This document shows, piece by piece, positions 8,237-15,904 of a stretch of 64,000 nucleotides of DNA (position 1 is the stretch's first letter; every line of letters starts with the position of its first letter). Both the position numbers and the translations under genes were made by a program. Source of the DNA: JAYPUG01 sp038117265 (lineage in GTDB: Bacteria > Pseudomonadota > Alphaproteobacteria > UBA6615); the NCBI GenBank assembly GCA_038117265.1, contig JAYOFO010000001.1, positions 61,700-125,699 on the forward strand. The letters are read 5' to 3'. The notes beneath the pieces are model-generated. The model ran no database searches and was not told where the DNA came from. It saw only the letters and a list, made by a program, of their open reading frames with translations.

Positions 8237-8995
8237 CTACATGGCCGAGACGCCGCCGTCGATGACCAGCTCGGAGCCGGTCATGAAGCGGGATTCGTCC
8301 GACGCCAGATAGAGCACCGCCCAGGCCACGTCGTCGGGCGCGCCCACGATGCCGAGCGGAATCTGGGCGGCGAGGCGCTCCAGCCCCTCCTCGCGGGTGC
8401 CGCGGCGCAGGATGCCGTCGAGGATCGGCGTGTCGACGAAGGCCGGATGTACCGAGTTGCAGCGCACGCCGTTGCCCTGGCGCGCGCAGTGCAGGGCAAC
8501 CGACTTGGTCAGGTGCCGGACCCCCGCCTTGGCCGAGTTGTAGGCCGCCAGATTGTGCCCGGCGACGATGCCCGAGATCGACGAGATGTTGACGATCGAG
8601 CCGCCGCCCGACGCCGCGATCGGGCCGATCGCGTGCTTGCAGCCGAGAAACACGGAATCGAGGTCGAGCGCATGCAGCCTGCGCCAGTCCTCCAGCGAGG
8701 TCTCCTCGACCGTGCCGGTGATCGCCGCGCCGGCGCTGTTGACCAGCACATGCAGACCGCCGAGCGCCGCCGTCACCGTGCCCAGCGCCATGGTCCAGGC
8801 GTCCTCGCGGGTCACGTCGTGGTCGATGGCGATGGCGGCACCGCCGATCTCCTCGGCCACGGCCCGCGCGCCGTCCAGATTGATGTCGGACACCGCCACC
8901 CGCGCGCCCTCGCGCGCCAGCATCATGGCCGACGCCCGCCCGATCCCCGATGCGCCGCCCGTCACCAGGGCGACCTTGCCGTCGACACGTCCCAT
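8237..8995 (-). CDS. SDR family oxidoreductase
   Basis: A 252-residue classical SDR. It has the TGGASGIG cofactor loop (residues 12-19), SDIN after beta-2 (Asp favouring NAD+), NSAG in place of the usual NNAG near residue 86, catalytic Ser139, Tyr152 and Lys156 (ISSIS, YNSAK), and the C-terminal ELVIDGG. This is the first gene of the leftward run SDR, amidase, aldo/keto reductase, SDR. It is 76 bp from the amidase and diverges from the acetyltransferase gene across about 50 bp. Confidence 0.92.
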   Translation of the reverse strand: MGRVDGKVALVTGGASGIGRASAMMLAREGARVAVSDINLDGARAVAEEIGGAAIAIDHDVTREDAWTMALGTVTAALGGLHVLVNSAGAAITGTVEETSLEDWRRLHALDLDSVFLGCKHAIGPIAASGGGSIVNISSISGIVAGHNLAAYNSAKAGVRHLTKSVALHCARQGNGVRCNSVHPAFVDTPILDGILRRGTREEGLERLAAQIPLGIVGAPDDVAWAVLYLASDESRFMTGSELVIDGGVSAM

Positions 8996-9046
8996 TGCGC
9001 AGATCCTTTCCTATACTGGCCCCATGAAGGCCGAAGGATTTATCCG

Positions 9047-9577
9047 ATGCAACCGCTGACGTCCGCCCACCTGACGCTGCGGCCGTTCGTGCCCGGCGAT
9101 GCCTCGGCCGTGTTCGCGTTCATGGGCGACCCCGCGGTGATGCGCTTCAGCCTCAACGGCCCGCACCCCTCGCGGCGCGAGACCGAGGATTTAATCGAGG
9201 CGAACATCGCCCGGCAGGAACGGCTGGGTTACGCGTTCTGGGCGGTGACGGAGCCAGGCGTGGGCGCCGGCGGCCGGGTGATCGGCATGTGCGGGCTGGC
9301 GCCGTTCGGCCACGGGCTCGACGGGATCGAGCTCGCCTACCGGCTGCGCCGCGACCGTTGGGGCCGGGGCTACGCCACCGAGGCCGGGACGACCGCCGTC
9401 GGACACGCCTTCGGCCCGTTGGGCCTCGACCGGCTGATCGCCGCCGTCGAGCGCGAGAACACGGCCTCGATCCGGGTGCTGGAGAAGTGCGGGTTCCGCC
9501 ACGTTGCGGACCGGTTCCTCGCGGGCAAGGACGCGCTGGTGTTCGAACGGTTCCGTGACGATGTCGGGCGCGGCTAG
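9047..9577 (+). CDS. GNAT family N-acetyltransferase (RimJ/RimL type)
   Basis: A 176-residue acetyl-CoA-dependent acetyltransferase starting at ATG 9047. It has the SAHLTLRPF N-terminus, the acetyl-CoA pyrophosphate loop RRDRWGRGYATEA (R/Q-x-x-G-x-G/A) and the C-terminal NTASIRVLEKCGF block that is diagnostic of the RimJ/RimL subgroup. Targets may be ribosomal proteins, antibiotics or small amines; nothing here distinguishes them. The TAG stop is shared with the convergent persulfide dioxygenase gene (CTAG, 9574-9577). Confidence 0.92.
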   Translation: MQPLTSAHLTLRPFVPGDASAVFAFMGDPAVMRFSLNGPHPSRRETEDLIEANIARQERLGYAFWAVTEPGVGAGGRVIGMCGLAPFGHGLDGIELAYRLRRDRWGRGYATEAGTTAVGHAFGPLGLDRLIAAVERENTASIRVLEKCGFRHVADRFLAGKDALVFERFRDDVGRG

Positions 9578-10608
9578 GCCAGCGGTCCGCCGGCCGACTT
9601 CCAGGCGTCGATCCCGCCGGCCAGGTGGCAGGGATTCTCGATTCCCGCGCCGAGCGCCGCCTCGACCGCCATCGCCGAGCGTTCGCCATAGGCGCAATAG
9701 AAGACCAGCTGCTTGCCCGAGGCGCGGGCCAGCTCGAACAGCATCCCGCCGGGGTTCACGTTCTCGTCTAGGTCGGGATAGGGGGCGTGCACCGAGCCGG
9801 GGATGACGCCGTTCTTCTTGCGCTCGGAATCGTCGCGCAAATCGACCAGGATGATGGACGGGTCGCCGACCCGCGCGATCCCGGCACCGCAGTCGAGCGC
9901 CAGGCCCATGCGCGCGATCTCCTCCTGCTTCAATCCGATCTTCAGGTTCGCGGGCACGGCCACGTCCATCATCTTCGGGTTGGCCAGGTTCAGATTGTGC
10001 ATGATCTCGATGTACTGGGCCTCGCTCTCCACCTGCAGGCGGGGGTTGTAGGCGCGTTCCTCGCCGATGGTGGAGACCGTGTCGCCCTTGTAGTCGTGGG
10101 CCGGGTAGACCAGCGTGTCGTCGGGCAGGCGCAGCAGCTTGTTGAAGATCGAATCGTACTGCGCCGCGGCGCTGCCGTTCTGGAAGTCGGTGCGCCCGGT
10201 GCCGCGGATCAGAAGCGTGTCGCCGGTGAACACGCGGTCGTCCATCAGGAAGGAATAGGAATCGTCGGTGTGGCCGGGCGTATAGATCACCTGCAGGCCG
10301 AGCCCCTCGACGTCGATCGTGTCGCCCTCGGCCACGCGCACCGAGACCACGTCGACGCCGCTCCACTCGCCCATCACGGTGATGCATCTCGTGCGGTCGC
10401 GCAGCGCCCCGAGCCCGGTGATGTGGTCGGCATGGACGTGCGTGTCGACCGCCTTGACCAGCTTGAGGTCGAGCTCATCGAGGAGCTGCAGATAGCGCTC
10501 CACCTTGTCGAGGACCGGGTCGACGATCAGCGCCTCGCCGCCGCGCCGGCTGGCCAGCAGGTAGGTGTAGGTGCTCGACTCGCTGTCGAAGAGCTGGCGG
10601 AAGATCAT
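9574..10608 (-). CDS. Persulfide dioxygenase (ETHE1-like) fused to rhodanese
   Basis: A 344-residue fusion. Residues 1 to about 240 form a metallo-beta-lactamase fold of the ETHE1 type, with HVHADH at 57-62, PGHTDDSYS, GDTLLIRGTGRTDFQNG (GRTDFQ is the ETHE1 hallmark) and VYPAHDYKGDTVSTIGEER (PAHDYKG). About 250-344 is a rhodanese domain with the catalytic cysteine in FYCAYGERS. Such fusions oxidise glutathione persulfide to sulfite and move sulfane sulfur, as part of sulfide detoxification in the cytoplasm. No sulfide:quinone reductase gene is in view. An inverted repeat upstream (10627-10642) may be its operator. Confidence 0.92.
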   Translation of the reverse strand: MIFRQLFDSESSTYTYLLASRRGGEALIVDPVLDKVERYLQLLDELDLKLVKAVDTHVHADHITGLGALRDRTRCITVMGEWSGVDVVSVRVAEGDTIDVEGLGLQVIYTPGHTDDSYSFLMDDRVFTGDTLLIRGTGRTDFQNGSAAAQYDSIFNKLLRLPDDTLVYPAHDYKGDTVSTIGEERAYNPRLQVESEAQYIEIMHNLNLANPKMMDVAVPANLKIGLKQEEIARMGLALDCGAGIARVGDPSIILVDLRDDSERKKNGVIPGSVHAPYPDLDENVNPGGMLFELARASGKQLVFYCAYGERSAMAVEAALGAGIENPCHLAGGIDAWKSAGGPLA

Positions 10609-10626
10609 CGGCGTTCCCCGGGGCTC

Positions 10627-10642
10627 GAATTCACATGAATTC
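10627..10642 (-). promoter_or_regulatory. Inverted repeat GAATTC-N4-GAATTC upstream of the persulfide dioxygenase gene
   Basis: Perfect 6-bp arms flank ACAT, 19 bp before the start codon at 10608, and a second imperfect TTC-N5-GAA follows at 10640-10650. The AT-rich site stands out in GC-rich DNA. Sulfide-responsive ArsR-type repressors (BigR/SqrR) control related genes elsewhere and bind ATTC/GAAT palindromes. That link is inference, because the spacing differs and no such regulator is in the window. Confidence 0.35.
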
Positions 10643-10696
10643 TACGTGAAATCCGGCCCGATGGCGATCCGCTTGCCCTCGAGACGTGTGCGCCGG

Positions 10697-11605
10697 TCAG
10701 ACCTTGTAGAAGGCGCGGGCCGTGTCGTGGAAGAACTTGCGGTTCTCTTCCGCCGAGCGGTGCGCCAGCACCTTCTTCTGCACCGCGACATAGTCCTCGA
10801 ACCGGCACCACATGCGCTCGACCGGATAGTTCGAGCCGAAGAAGCAGCGGTCCACGCCGAACATGTCGATCGCGGTGTTGGCGGCGATGTCCATGATCGT
10901 CTCGTCGAGGGTGCGGGTGAAGGTGTTCAGGCCCGAGACCTTGATGAACACGTTCTCGCACGGCACCAGCACCTCCAGCGCCTCGCGCCATGCCGACACC
11001 GTGGGGGCGTCGGTCGCCGTCAGCATGCCGGCATGGACCAGGCAGATGGACAGGTTGGCGTTTTCCCGCGCCAGCATCGCCAGGTCGACGAACTGGTTGG
11101 CGAATCCCTGGAAGTCGAAGGTCAGGTCGTTGTCCGACAGGACGGACAGGCCGCGCCGGAAGCTCGTCGACATGCAGAAATCGTCGCGCTCCACGAACCG
11201 CCAATACGGATTGGTCGGATGCCAGTAGACCTGCTGGCGGATGCCGCGCGTGTTGGCGTGTTCGCGATGGCCCGCGATCACCCGCTCCAGGTTTGGGTCG
11301 GTCAGGTCGGCATGACCGACGATGCCCGACGGGAAGCCCTCCGCATCGGCCATCTCCTGCAGCCCCTTGGTCTCGTCGACGGGCCGGTTGATGTCGAAGT
11401 TCGCCTGCACATGGACCGAGGCGACGACGTCGTGGGTCGCGAAATCCGCCTTCAGGTCGTGGACGGAATAGGGCTGCTTCAGCGCCGACCAGTCGTCGCC
11501 GAAGATCATCGGCCGCATCGGCCGGTGCATCCACGGGTAGTTCTTGTCGAGGTCCCAGAAGATGTGGTGGTGGGAATCGACGACGGGTCCGTCATAGAGC
11601 GGCAT
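10697..11605 (-). CDS. Amidohydrolase family protein (metal-dependent TIM barrel)
   Basis: A 302-residue protein of the amidohydrolase-2 group that includes lactonases and decarboxylases. The metal-binding DSHHHI motif is at 10-15, followed by ASVHVQ, IRQQVYWHP, LVHAGM (second histidine) and FFGSNYPVERM near the C-terminus, where the usual GSD is GSN, as also seen in lactonase-like members. The start is ATG 11605. It lies 12 bp downstream of a luciferase-like oxidoreductase gene, and the two are almost surely co-transcribed. That pairing suggests oxidation of a ring or thioether followed by hydrolysis of a lactone or amide. Confidence 0.88.
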   Translation of the reverse strand: MPLYDGPVVDSHHHIFWDLDKNYPWMHRPMRPMIFGDDWSALKQPYSVHDLKADFATHDVVASVHVQANFDINRPVDETKGLQEMADAEGFPSGIVGHADLTDPNLERVIAGHREHANTRGIRQQVYWHPTNPYWRFVERDDFCMSTSFRRGLSVLSDNDLTFDFQGFANQFVDLAMLARENANLSICLVHAGMLTATDAPTVSAWREALEVLVPCENVFIKVSGLNTFTRTLDETIMDIAANTAIDMFGVDRCFFGSNYPVERMWCRFEDYVAVQKKVLAHRSAEENRKFFHDTARAFYKV

Positions 11606-11617
11606 CGGTAACTCTCC

Positions 11618-12730
11618 TCATTCGGCGGCGGCGCTTTCACCGAGCGCCTTGTTGACCCGGGGCATGACCTCGTGGGCCATCAGTTCCATGGAGCGCCGCG
11701 CCAGCGGCACGTCGGCCCAGTCGTGGCCGGTGTAGAACAGGGTCCCGAACGGCCCGATGATTTCGCGCAGTTCGAGGATCTGTGCGACCACCTCGTCGAC
11801 CCCGCCGGCGATGACCTGGGTGTTGAGCGAATGGCGGACCGAGACCTCCTCGTCGGGCTGGCCGGGATGCGCCTTGAACAGGGCGAGCCCCTGGGCGCCG
11901 CGCCCGCGCGAGACCTTCTTCATCAGGTTCGAGAAATAGAAGCCGTAGGGCCCGTGCTCGTCGCGGGCATAGCGGATGGCGGTGCCGGAATCGTCGGCGA
12001 CGAAGATGGACTTCGCGACAGTCCATTGCGACGGATTCTCGGGCAGGCCGGCGTTGCGCTGACCCTCGGTGAATTTCGGCAGGTGGGTCGCCACCCAGTG
12101 GGCCTGGACGTAGTTCGACGAGATGCCGCGCCAGCCGCGCTCGGCCGCCGCCGTGATGCCCTTGGAGTAGGGGGCCAGCGCGGTGAAGTAGATCGGCGGG
12201 TGGGGCCTTTGCAGCGGCTTGGGGATCATGCCCTGGCCGATCTCGGGAAAGAAGGTCCGCTCGGTCGAGGTGCGGAAGTGCTTGCCCTCGATGTTGTAGG
12301 GCGCCTCGCCGGACCAGATCGCCAGGATCTGGTCGATCGCCTCGACCATCTTCTCGTTCTTGTCGAGGTCCATGTTGCCGAACACCTCGATGTCCGACGG
12401 CAGGCCGCCCGGCCCGATCCCGAACAGGAAGCGCCCGTCGAGCAAATGGTCGATCATGGCGATATGGGCCGCCACATGCACCGGGTGATAACTCGGCAGG
12501 TTGACCACGCCGCTGCCCAGCTTGATCTGCTTCGTCTTGTCGATGAGCGTCGCCAGGAACACCAGGCAGTTGGTGATCGGCTCGGCCAGGTCGGTCATGT
12601 GCTCGCCGACGAAGGCCTCGCAATAGCCGAGCTCGTCGGCCAGGACGATCGCCGCCTGGTCCTCGCGCAGGACCTCGCGATAGTCGCGCGTGATGGGATG
12701 GACAGGTTGGGTGAAGAAGCCGAGGCGCAT
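11618..12730 (-). CDS. Luciferase-like (LLM class) flavin-dependent oxidoreductase
   Basis: A 370-residue LuxA-like monooxygenase starting at ATG 12730 (MRLGFFTQPVHP). It has the expected GYCEAFVGEHMTD, LATLIDKTKQIKLGSGVVNLP (KLGSGVVNLP), HPVHVAAHIAMIDHLLDGRF and FGIGPGGLPSD blocks, then QRPHPPIYFTALAP in the second half. It is distinct from the enzyme at 4244, with a different length and subgroup. It is the first gene of a two-gene leftward unit with the amidohydrolase. The following 158 bp up to 12888 show no convincing gene. Confidence 0.9.
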   Translation of the reverse strand: MRLGFFTQPVHPITRDYREVLREDQAAIVLADELGYCEAFVGEHMTDLAEPITNCLVFLATLIDKTKQIKLGSGVVNLPSYHPVHVAAHIAMIDHLLDGRFLFGIGPGGLPSDIEVFGNMDLDKNEKMVEAIDQILAIWSGEAPYNIEGKHFRTSTERTFFPEIGQGMIPKPLQRPHPPIYFTALAPYSKGITAAAERGWRGISSNYVQAHWVATHLPKFTEGQRNAGLPENPSQWTVAKSIFVADDSGTAIRYARDEHGPYGFYFSNLMKKVSRGRGAQGLALFKAHPGQPDEEVSVRHSLNTQVIAGGVDEVVAQILELREIIGPFGTLFYTGHDWADVPLARRSMELMAHEVMPRVNKALGESAAAE

Positions 12731-12888
12731 GATTTGTATCCGCTTGCCGGGGCGCCATACATAGCCGGAGCGGAGCCGCACGTCACGGCAAACGACCCGC
12801 AATCAGGCAATGAAGGCCGCAGCCCTCAGGCTGTCGGCTTCGCTGCGTCCGGGTGCTCCGGTGACGATGACGTCGGGAGGCTGTCTTC

Positions 12889-13360
12889 CTAGCGGTAATT
12901 CCCGTCGCCGCCCTGCGGACCGTCGCCATTGCCCGAGCCGTTTCCCGAGCCATCGCCCCCGTCGGCATCCCCGTCGCCGTCATCATCCCCGTCGCTGTCG
13001 GCGTTGCCGGAGGCCGCCGGTGATTTCGCGGCCGGCAAGCACGCATCCGCCGGCACACCGGCGAGGGCCGCGGTGCCGGTACCAGTTTGGGATTGGGCGA
13101 TGTCTTTGATCGCCTGCAGGAACTTCTATAGATGTCGCGGGTCGTCTTCGCATCCGCGTTGATGTTCAGTGCCAGCTCGCAGGCCCGGTACATAAATTCG
13201 CGTGCGACCAGCACCTCGGGGTTGCGCCCGCCGAGCGCGAGCGCCCCTTCGCTCGCATCCTGTCCGATGCCCCGGCCGCCCGCGAGCGGCAAGCCGACGA
13301 TCGATACGCCTTCGCTGGCCGTGACGGCGAAGTCGGGAGAGGGCGAGCGGCAATTGCCCT
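12889..13360 (-). pseudogene. Uncharacterised gene with a frameshift and an Asp/Gly-rich tail
   Basis: I do not recognise the family. On the minus strand a coding-like frame reads CRSPSPDFAV, then ALALGGRNPEVLVAREFMYRACELALN, the most conserved-looking part being LVAREFMYRACEL, and TTRDIY up to 13128. One base then appears to be missing between 13127 and 13128. In the next frame the text continues naturally as KFLQAIKDIAQSQTGTGTAAL, followed by an Ala/Pro stretch and a low-complexity tail of Asp/Gly/Asn repeats ending at TAG 12889-12891. No start codon with a plausible N-terminus is found, and upstream of about 13360 the frame runs antisense to a secreted-protein gene. It is either a decayed gene or one carrying a sequencing error plus a lost 5' end. 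Confidence 0.5.
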
Positions 13361-13385
13361 GGTCACCCTCTCCATCGCGACCGGT

Positions 13386-13715
13386 TTGCAGGGCGGGCCG
13401 GCCCGGGCCTCGGAGTTCAACAACCACACCCACCAGCATCACTACGCGCGTGAAGGGGGGCCGTTCCATTACCATTACCGGCGGTTGCGCGATGGCAAAG
13501 GGCGGCCGATGACCGTCACCCTGACTTGCGGTGTGTTCTGCCCCTCCACCTGGCGCGACATTCCCGTGAAGTGCCACCGCGCGCGCCCCGGCAAGGGCGG
13601 CACCTACAGCGTCACCATTCTCGGATACGAGAGCTGCACCGGAACCGTTCGCACCCACAACACGGTCGACGTGTCGACCTGGTTCAGAGGCGTTAGCCGG
13701 GGGGCGTACTGCTAG
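13386..13715 (+). CDS. Small secreted cysteine-containing protein, start codon not found
   Basis: The frame is open and codon-biased (G/C at most third positions). Its N-terminal part, extending upstream to about 13342, looks like a signal peptide: AAIALVTLSIATGL followed by GGPARA and a predicted cleavage before SEFNNHTHQHHY. The TTG at 13386 is inside that hydrophobic stretch, and no ATG, GTG or TTG lies in frame at a sensible distance upstream, so the true start is lost or hidden by a frameshift. The mature part, about 95 residues, is His-rich at its N-terminus and has five cysteines (TCGVFC, VKC, ESC and a C-terminal GAYC), suggesting disulfides in the periplasm. No family is recognised. 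Confidence 0.5.
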   Translation: MQGGPARASEFNNHTHQHHYAREGGPFHYHYRRLRDGKGRPMTVTLTCGVFCPSTWRDIPVKCHRARPGKGGTYSVTILGYESCTGTVRTHNTVDVSTWFRGVSRGAYC

Positions 13716-13795
13716 GCGCCCATTCGGCCCGGATCAGGGGGCGAGCATCATAGCGATTGCCCGACGCGACGCGCCTGTGGCACGCCAAGGCTGCG

Positions 13796-14797
13796 ATGCC
13801 GATGACGAACCGACCAACCATGACCCGAACGATCCTGGTGGCGCTTTCCCTGGCCGCCCTGACCCTGGTATCGACGGGCGCGCTTGCCCAGAGCCAGCAA
13901 TCCTTCGACAACTGGCTTGCGGAGTTGCGCGTCGAGGCGCTGGAGAAGGGGATCAGTGCCGCGACCCTCGACCGCAGCCTTGTCGGCATCGAACCGATCC
14001 CGCGCGTCATCGAGCTCGACCGCAGCCAGCCGGAATCGACGCTGACCTTCGATCAGTACGTCACCCGCATCGTCAGCCAGATCCGCATCGCCAACGGCCG
14101 CGCCCGCTATGCCGAACACCGCGAATTGCTCGAGAAGGTGGGCGAGGAATTCGGCGTGCAGCCGCGCTTCATCGTGGCGCTGTGGGGAATCGAGACGAAT
14201 TTCGGCCAGTTCACCGGCGGGTTCTCGGTGATCGGTGCGCTTGCCACCCTGGCCTATGACGGGCGCCGCAGCACCTATTTCCGCCGCGAGTTGCTCAACG
14301 CCCTGCGCATCGTCGAGGAGGGGCACATCGACCCGGCCGAGATGAAGGGCAGCTGGGCCGGCGCCATGGGGCAGAGCCAGTTCATGCCGTCGAGCTTCCT
14401 CAACTTCGCCCACGACCATGACGGCGACGGCGCCAAGGACATCTGGAACACCACCGCCGACGTGTTCGCATCGGCCGCCAACTACCTCAAGCGGGTCGGC
14501 TGGCGCGACGACATCACCTGGGGCCGCGCAGTGCGGCTGCCCGAGGGGTTCGATGCCGCGCTGGCCTCGCTCGACATCGTCAAGCCGCTCGGCGAGTGGC
14601 AGGCGCTCGGCGTGCGCCGCACCGACGGCACCGACCTGCCGGACCGCGAGATACCGGCATCCGTCATCCTGCCGGGCGGCACGGGCGGTCCGGCCTTCGT
14701 CGTCTACGACAATTACCGCGCGATCCTGCGCTGGAACCGCTCGCATTACTTCGCGATGGCCGTCGGGCAACTATCGGACCGAATCGCGGGGCGGTAG
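13796..14797 (+). CDS. Lytic murein transglycosylase (MltB-like)
   Basis: A 333-residue periplasmic enzyme that cleaves peptidoglycan glycan strands to give 1,6-anhydro ends. A signal peptide (ILVALSLAALTLVSTGALA, then Q) follows a short basic leader. The SLT fold shows VALWGIETNFGQFTGG with the catalytic Glu in IETNFG, then GSWAGAMGQSQFMPSSF and DGDGAKDIWNTTADVFASAANYL (shown as GDGAKDIWNT), which are family hallmarks. It starts a rightward cell-envelope series with rlpA (14 bp on) and dacC. ATG 13820 is an alternative start that also leaves an intact signal peptide. Confidence 0.92.
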   Translation: MPMTNRPTMTRTILVALSLAALTLVSTGALAQSQQSFDNWLAELRVEALEKGISAATLDRSLVGIEPIPRVIELDRSQPESTLTFDQYVTRIVSQIRIANGRARYAEHRELLEKVGEEFGVQPRFIVALWGIETNFGQFTGGFSVIGALATLAYDGRRSTYFRRELLNALRIVEEGHIDPAEMKGSWAGAMGQSQFMPSSFLNFAHDHDGDGAKDIWNTTADVFASAANYLKRVGWRDDITWGRAVRLPEGFDAALASLDIVKPLGEWQALGVRRTDGTDLPDREIPASVILPGGTGGPAFVVYDNYRAILRWNRSHYFAMAVGQLSDRIAGR

Positions 14798-14811
14798 GGT
14801 AGAAGCGTTTC

Positions 14812-15813
14812 ATGTTGGGTGCGCACACCAGACGGGCGTCGGGCAGAGGGGCGAAGAGCCGTCTGCGCGCCGCCGGACTCGCGGTGATCGGCTGTGTCGC
14901 GCTGACCGCGTGCGCCGAGACCGAGTTCCTGGTCCACACGGCCAAGCAGGTGCGCGGAAGCGACACCGGGACGGCGCAACTCGGCGACTACAAGGTCGGC
15001 AAGCCCTACCAGATCAAGGGCACCTGGTATTATCCGGCCGAGGATTACGAATACACCGAGACCGGTATCGCCTCTTGGTACGGGCCGAACTTCCACGGCA
15101 AGAAGACGGCCAATGGCGAGGATTACGACCAGAACGACCTGACCGCGGCGCACCGGACGCTGCCGATGCCCAGCGCCGTGCGGGTGACCAACCTCGAGAA
15201 CGGGCGCTCGATCGTCCTGCGCATCAACGACCGCGGCCCGTTCGCACGCGGGCGCATCATCGACGTGTCGCGGCGGGGCGCGCAGCTTCTCGGCTTCGAG
15301 CGCAAGGGAACCGCGAAGGTGCGGGTCGACATCCTTCCCGACGAGAGCCGCCAGCTCAAGGTTGCCGCCCTGAACGGCGGCGACGCCCAGTTCCAGGTCG
15401 CCGCATCGCCGCGTGCGGATGTCGTCTCGCAGCCGCTTCCCGCAACGAACCGCGCGGCGGCGCCACCGCCCACCGAAGAACCGCCCGCCGGCTCGGCCGC
15501 CCGCGAGCCGGTGCAGACCGAATCGCTGGGGCGGTCCGAGGCGCCGAAGCTGAGCGCCGACGTCGACGTGCTGCCGGTGTCTCCGACCGGCATCTATGTC
15601 CAGGCCGGCGCGTTTTCGAATCTGGAAAACGCGCTGCGCATGCGCGACCGCCTCTACGAGATGGGACCGACGCAGATCAGCCGGTTCGCCGTTTCTGGCA
15701 CCGAAATCTACCGCGTGCGCATCGGCCCGCTCGACACCGTCGAGGTGGCGGACGTAACCCTGACCCGCGTGGTCGACGCAGGCGTTTCCGAAGCGCGCCT
15801 TGTCGTCGAGTAG
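14812..15813 (+). CDS. rlpA: RlpA-like septal ring lytic transglycosylase lipoprotein
   Basis: A 333-residue protein with a lipobox (LTAC, Cys34) after a hydrophobic signal, so it should be an outer-membrane lipoprotein. The double-psi beta-barrel domain is at about 80-175 (GIASWYGPNFHGKKTANGE, shown as GIASWYGP and FHGKKTANGE; LRINDRGPF; IIDVSRRGAQLLGF). A Pro/Ala-rich linker follows, and a C-terminal SPOR domain (YVQAGAFSNLENALRM) binds denuded septal glycan. RlpA proteins cleave glycan strands lacking stem peptides and help daughter-cell separation. It sits 14 bp after mltB and 91 bp before dacC. Confidence 0.95.
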   Translation: MLGAHTRRASGRGAKSRLRAAGLAVIGCVALTACAETEFLVHTAKQVRGSDTGTAQLGDYKVGKPYQIKGTWYYPAEDYEYTETGIASWYGPNFHGKKTANGEDYDQNDLTAAHRTLPMPSAVRVTNLENGRSIVLRINDRGPFARGRIIDVSRRGAQLLGFERKGTAKVRVDILPDESRQLKVAALNGGDAQFQVAASPRADVVSQPLPATNRAAAPPPTEEPPAGSAAREPVQTESLGRSEAPKLSADVDVLPVSPTGIYVQAGAFSNLENALRMRDRLYEMGPTQISRFAVSGTEIYRVRIGPLDTVEVADVTLTRVVDAGVSEARLVVE

Positions 15814-15904
15814 GCCGGAATGGCGCCGACGACATTTTTCCGTCGCATTTGCCGGTATAATCGCGTTGCGCACGTTTCCTGAACCCGTGACCGCTAGGCC
15901 AACG

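Noticed and set aside
12783..13658. A single 291-codon minus-strand gene over the whole scarred segment
   Set aside because: Only the middle part has protein-like sequence. The first part is antisense to the secreted-protein gene, and the last part becomes Arg/Pro-rich after the frameshift site, so it is not one intact gene.
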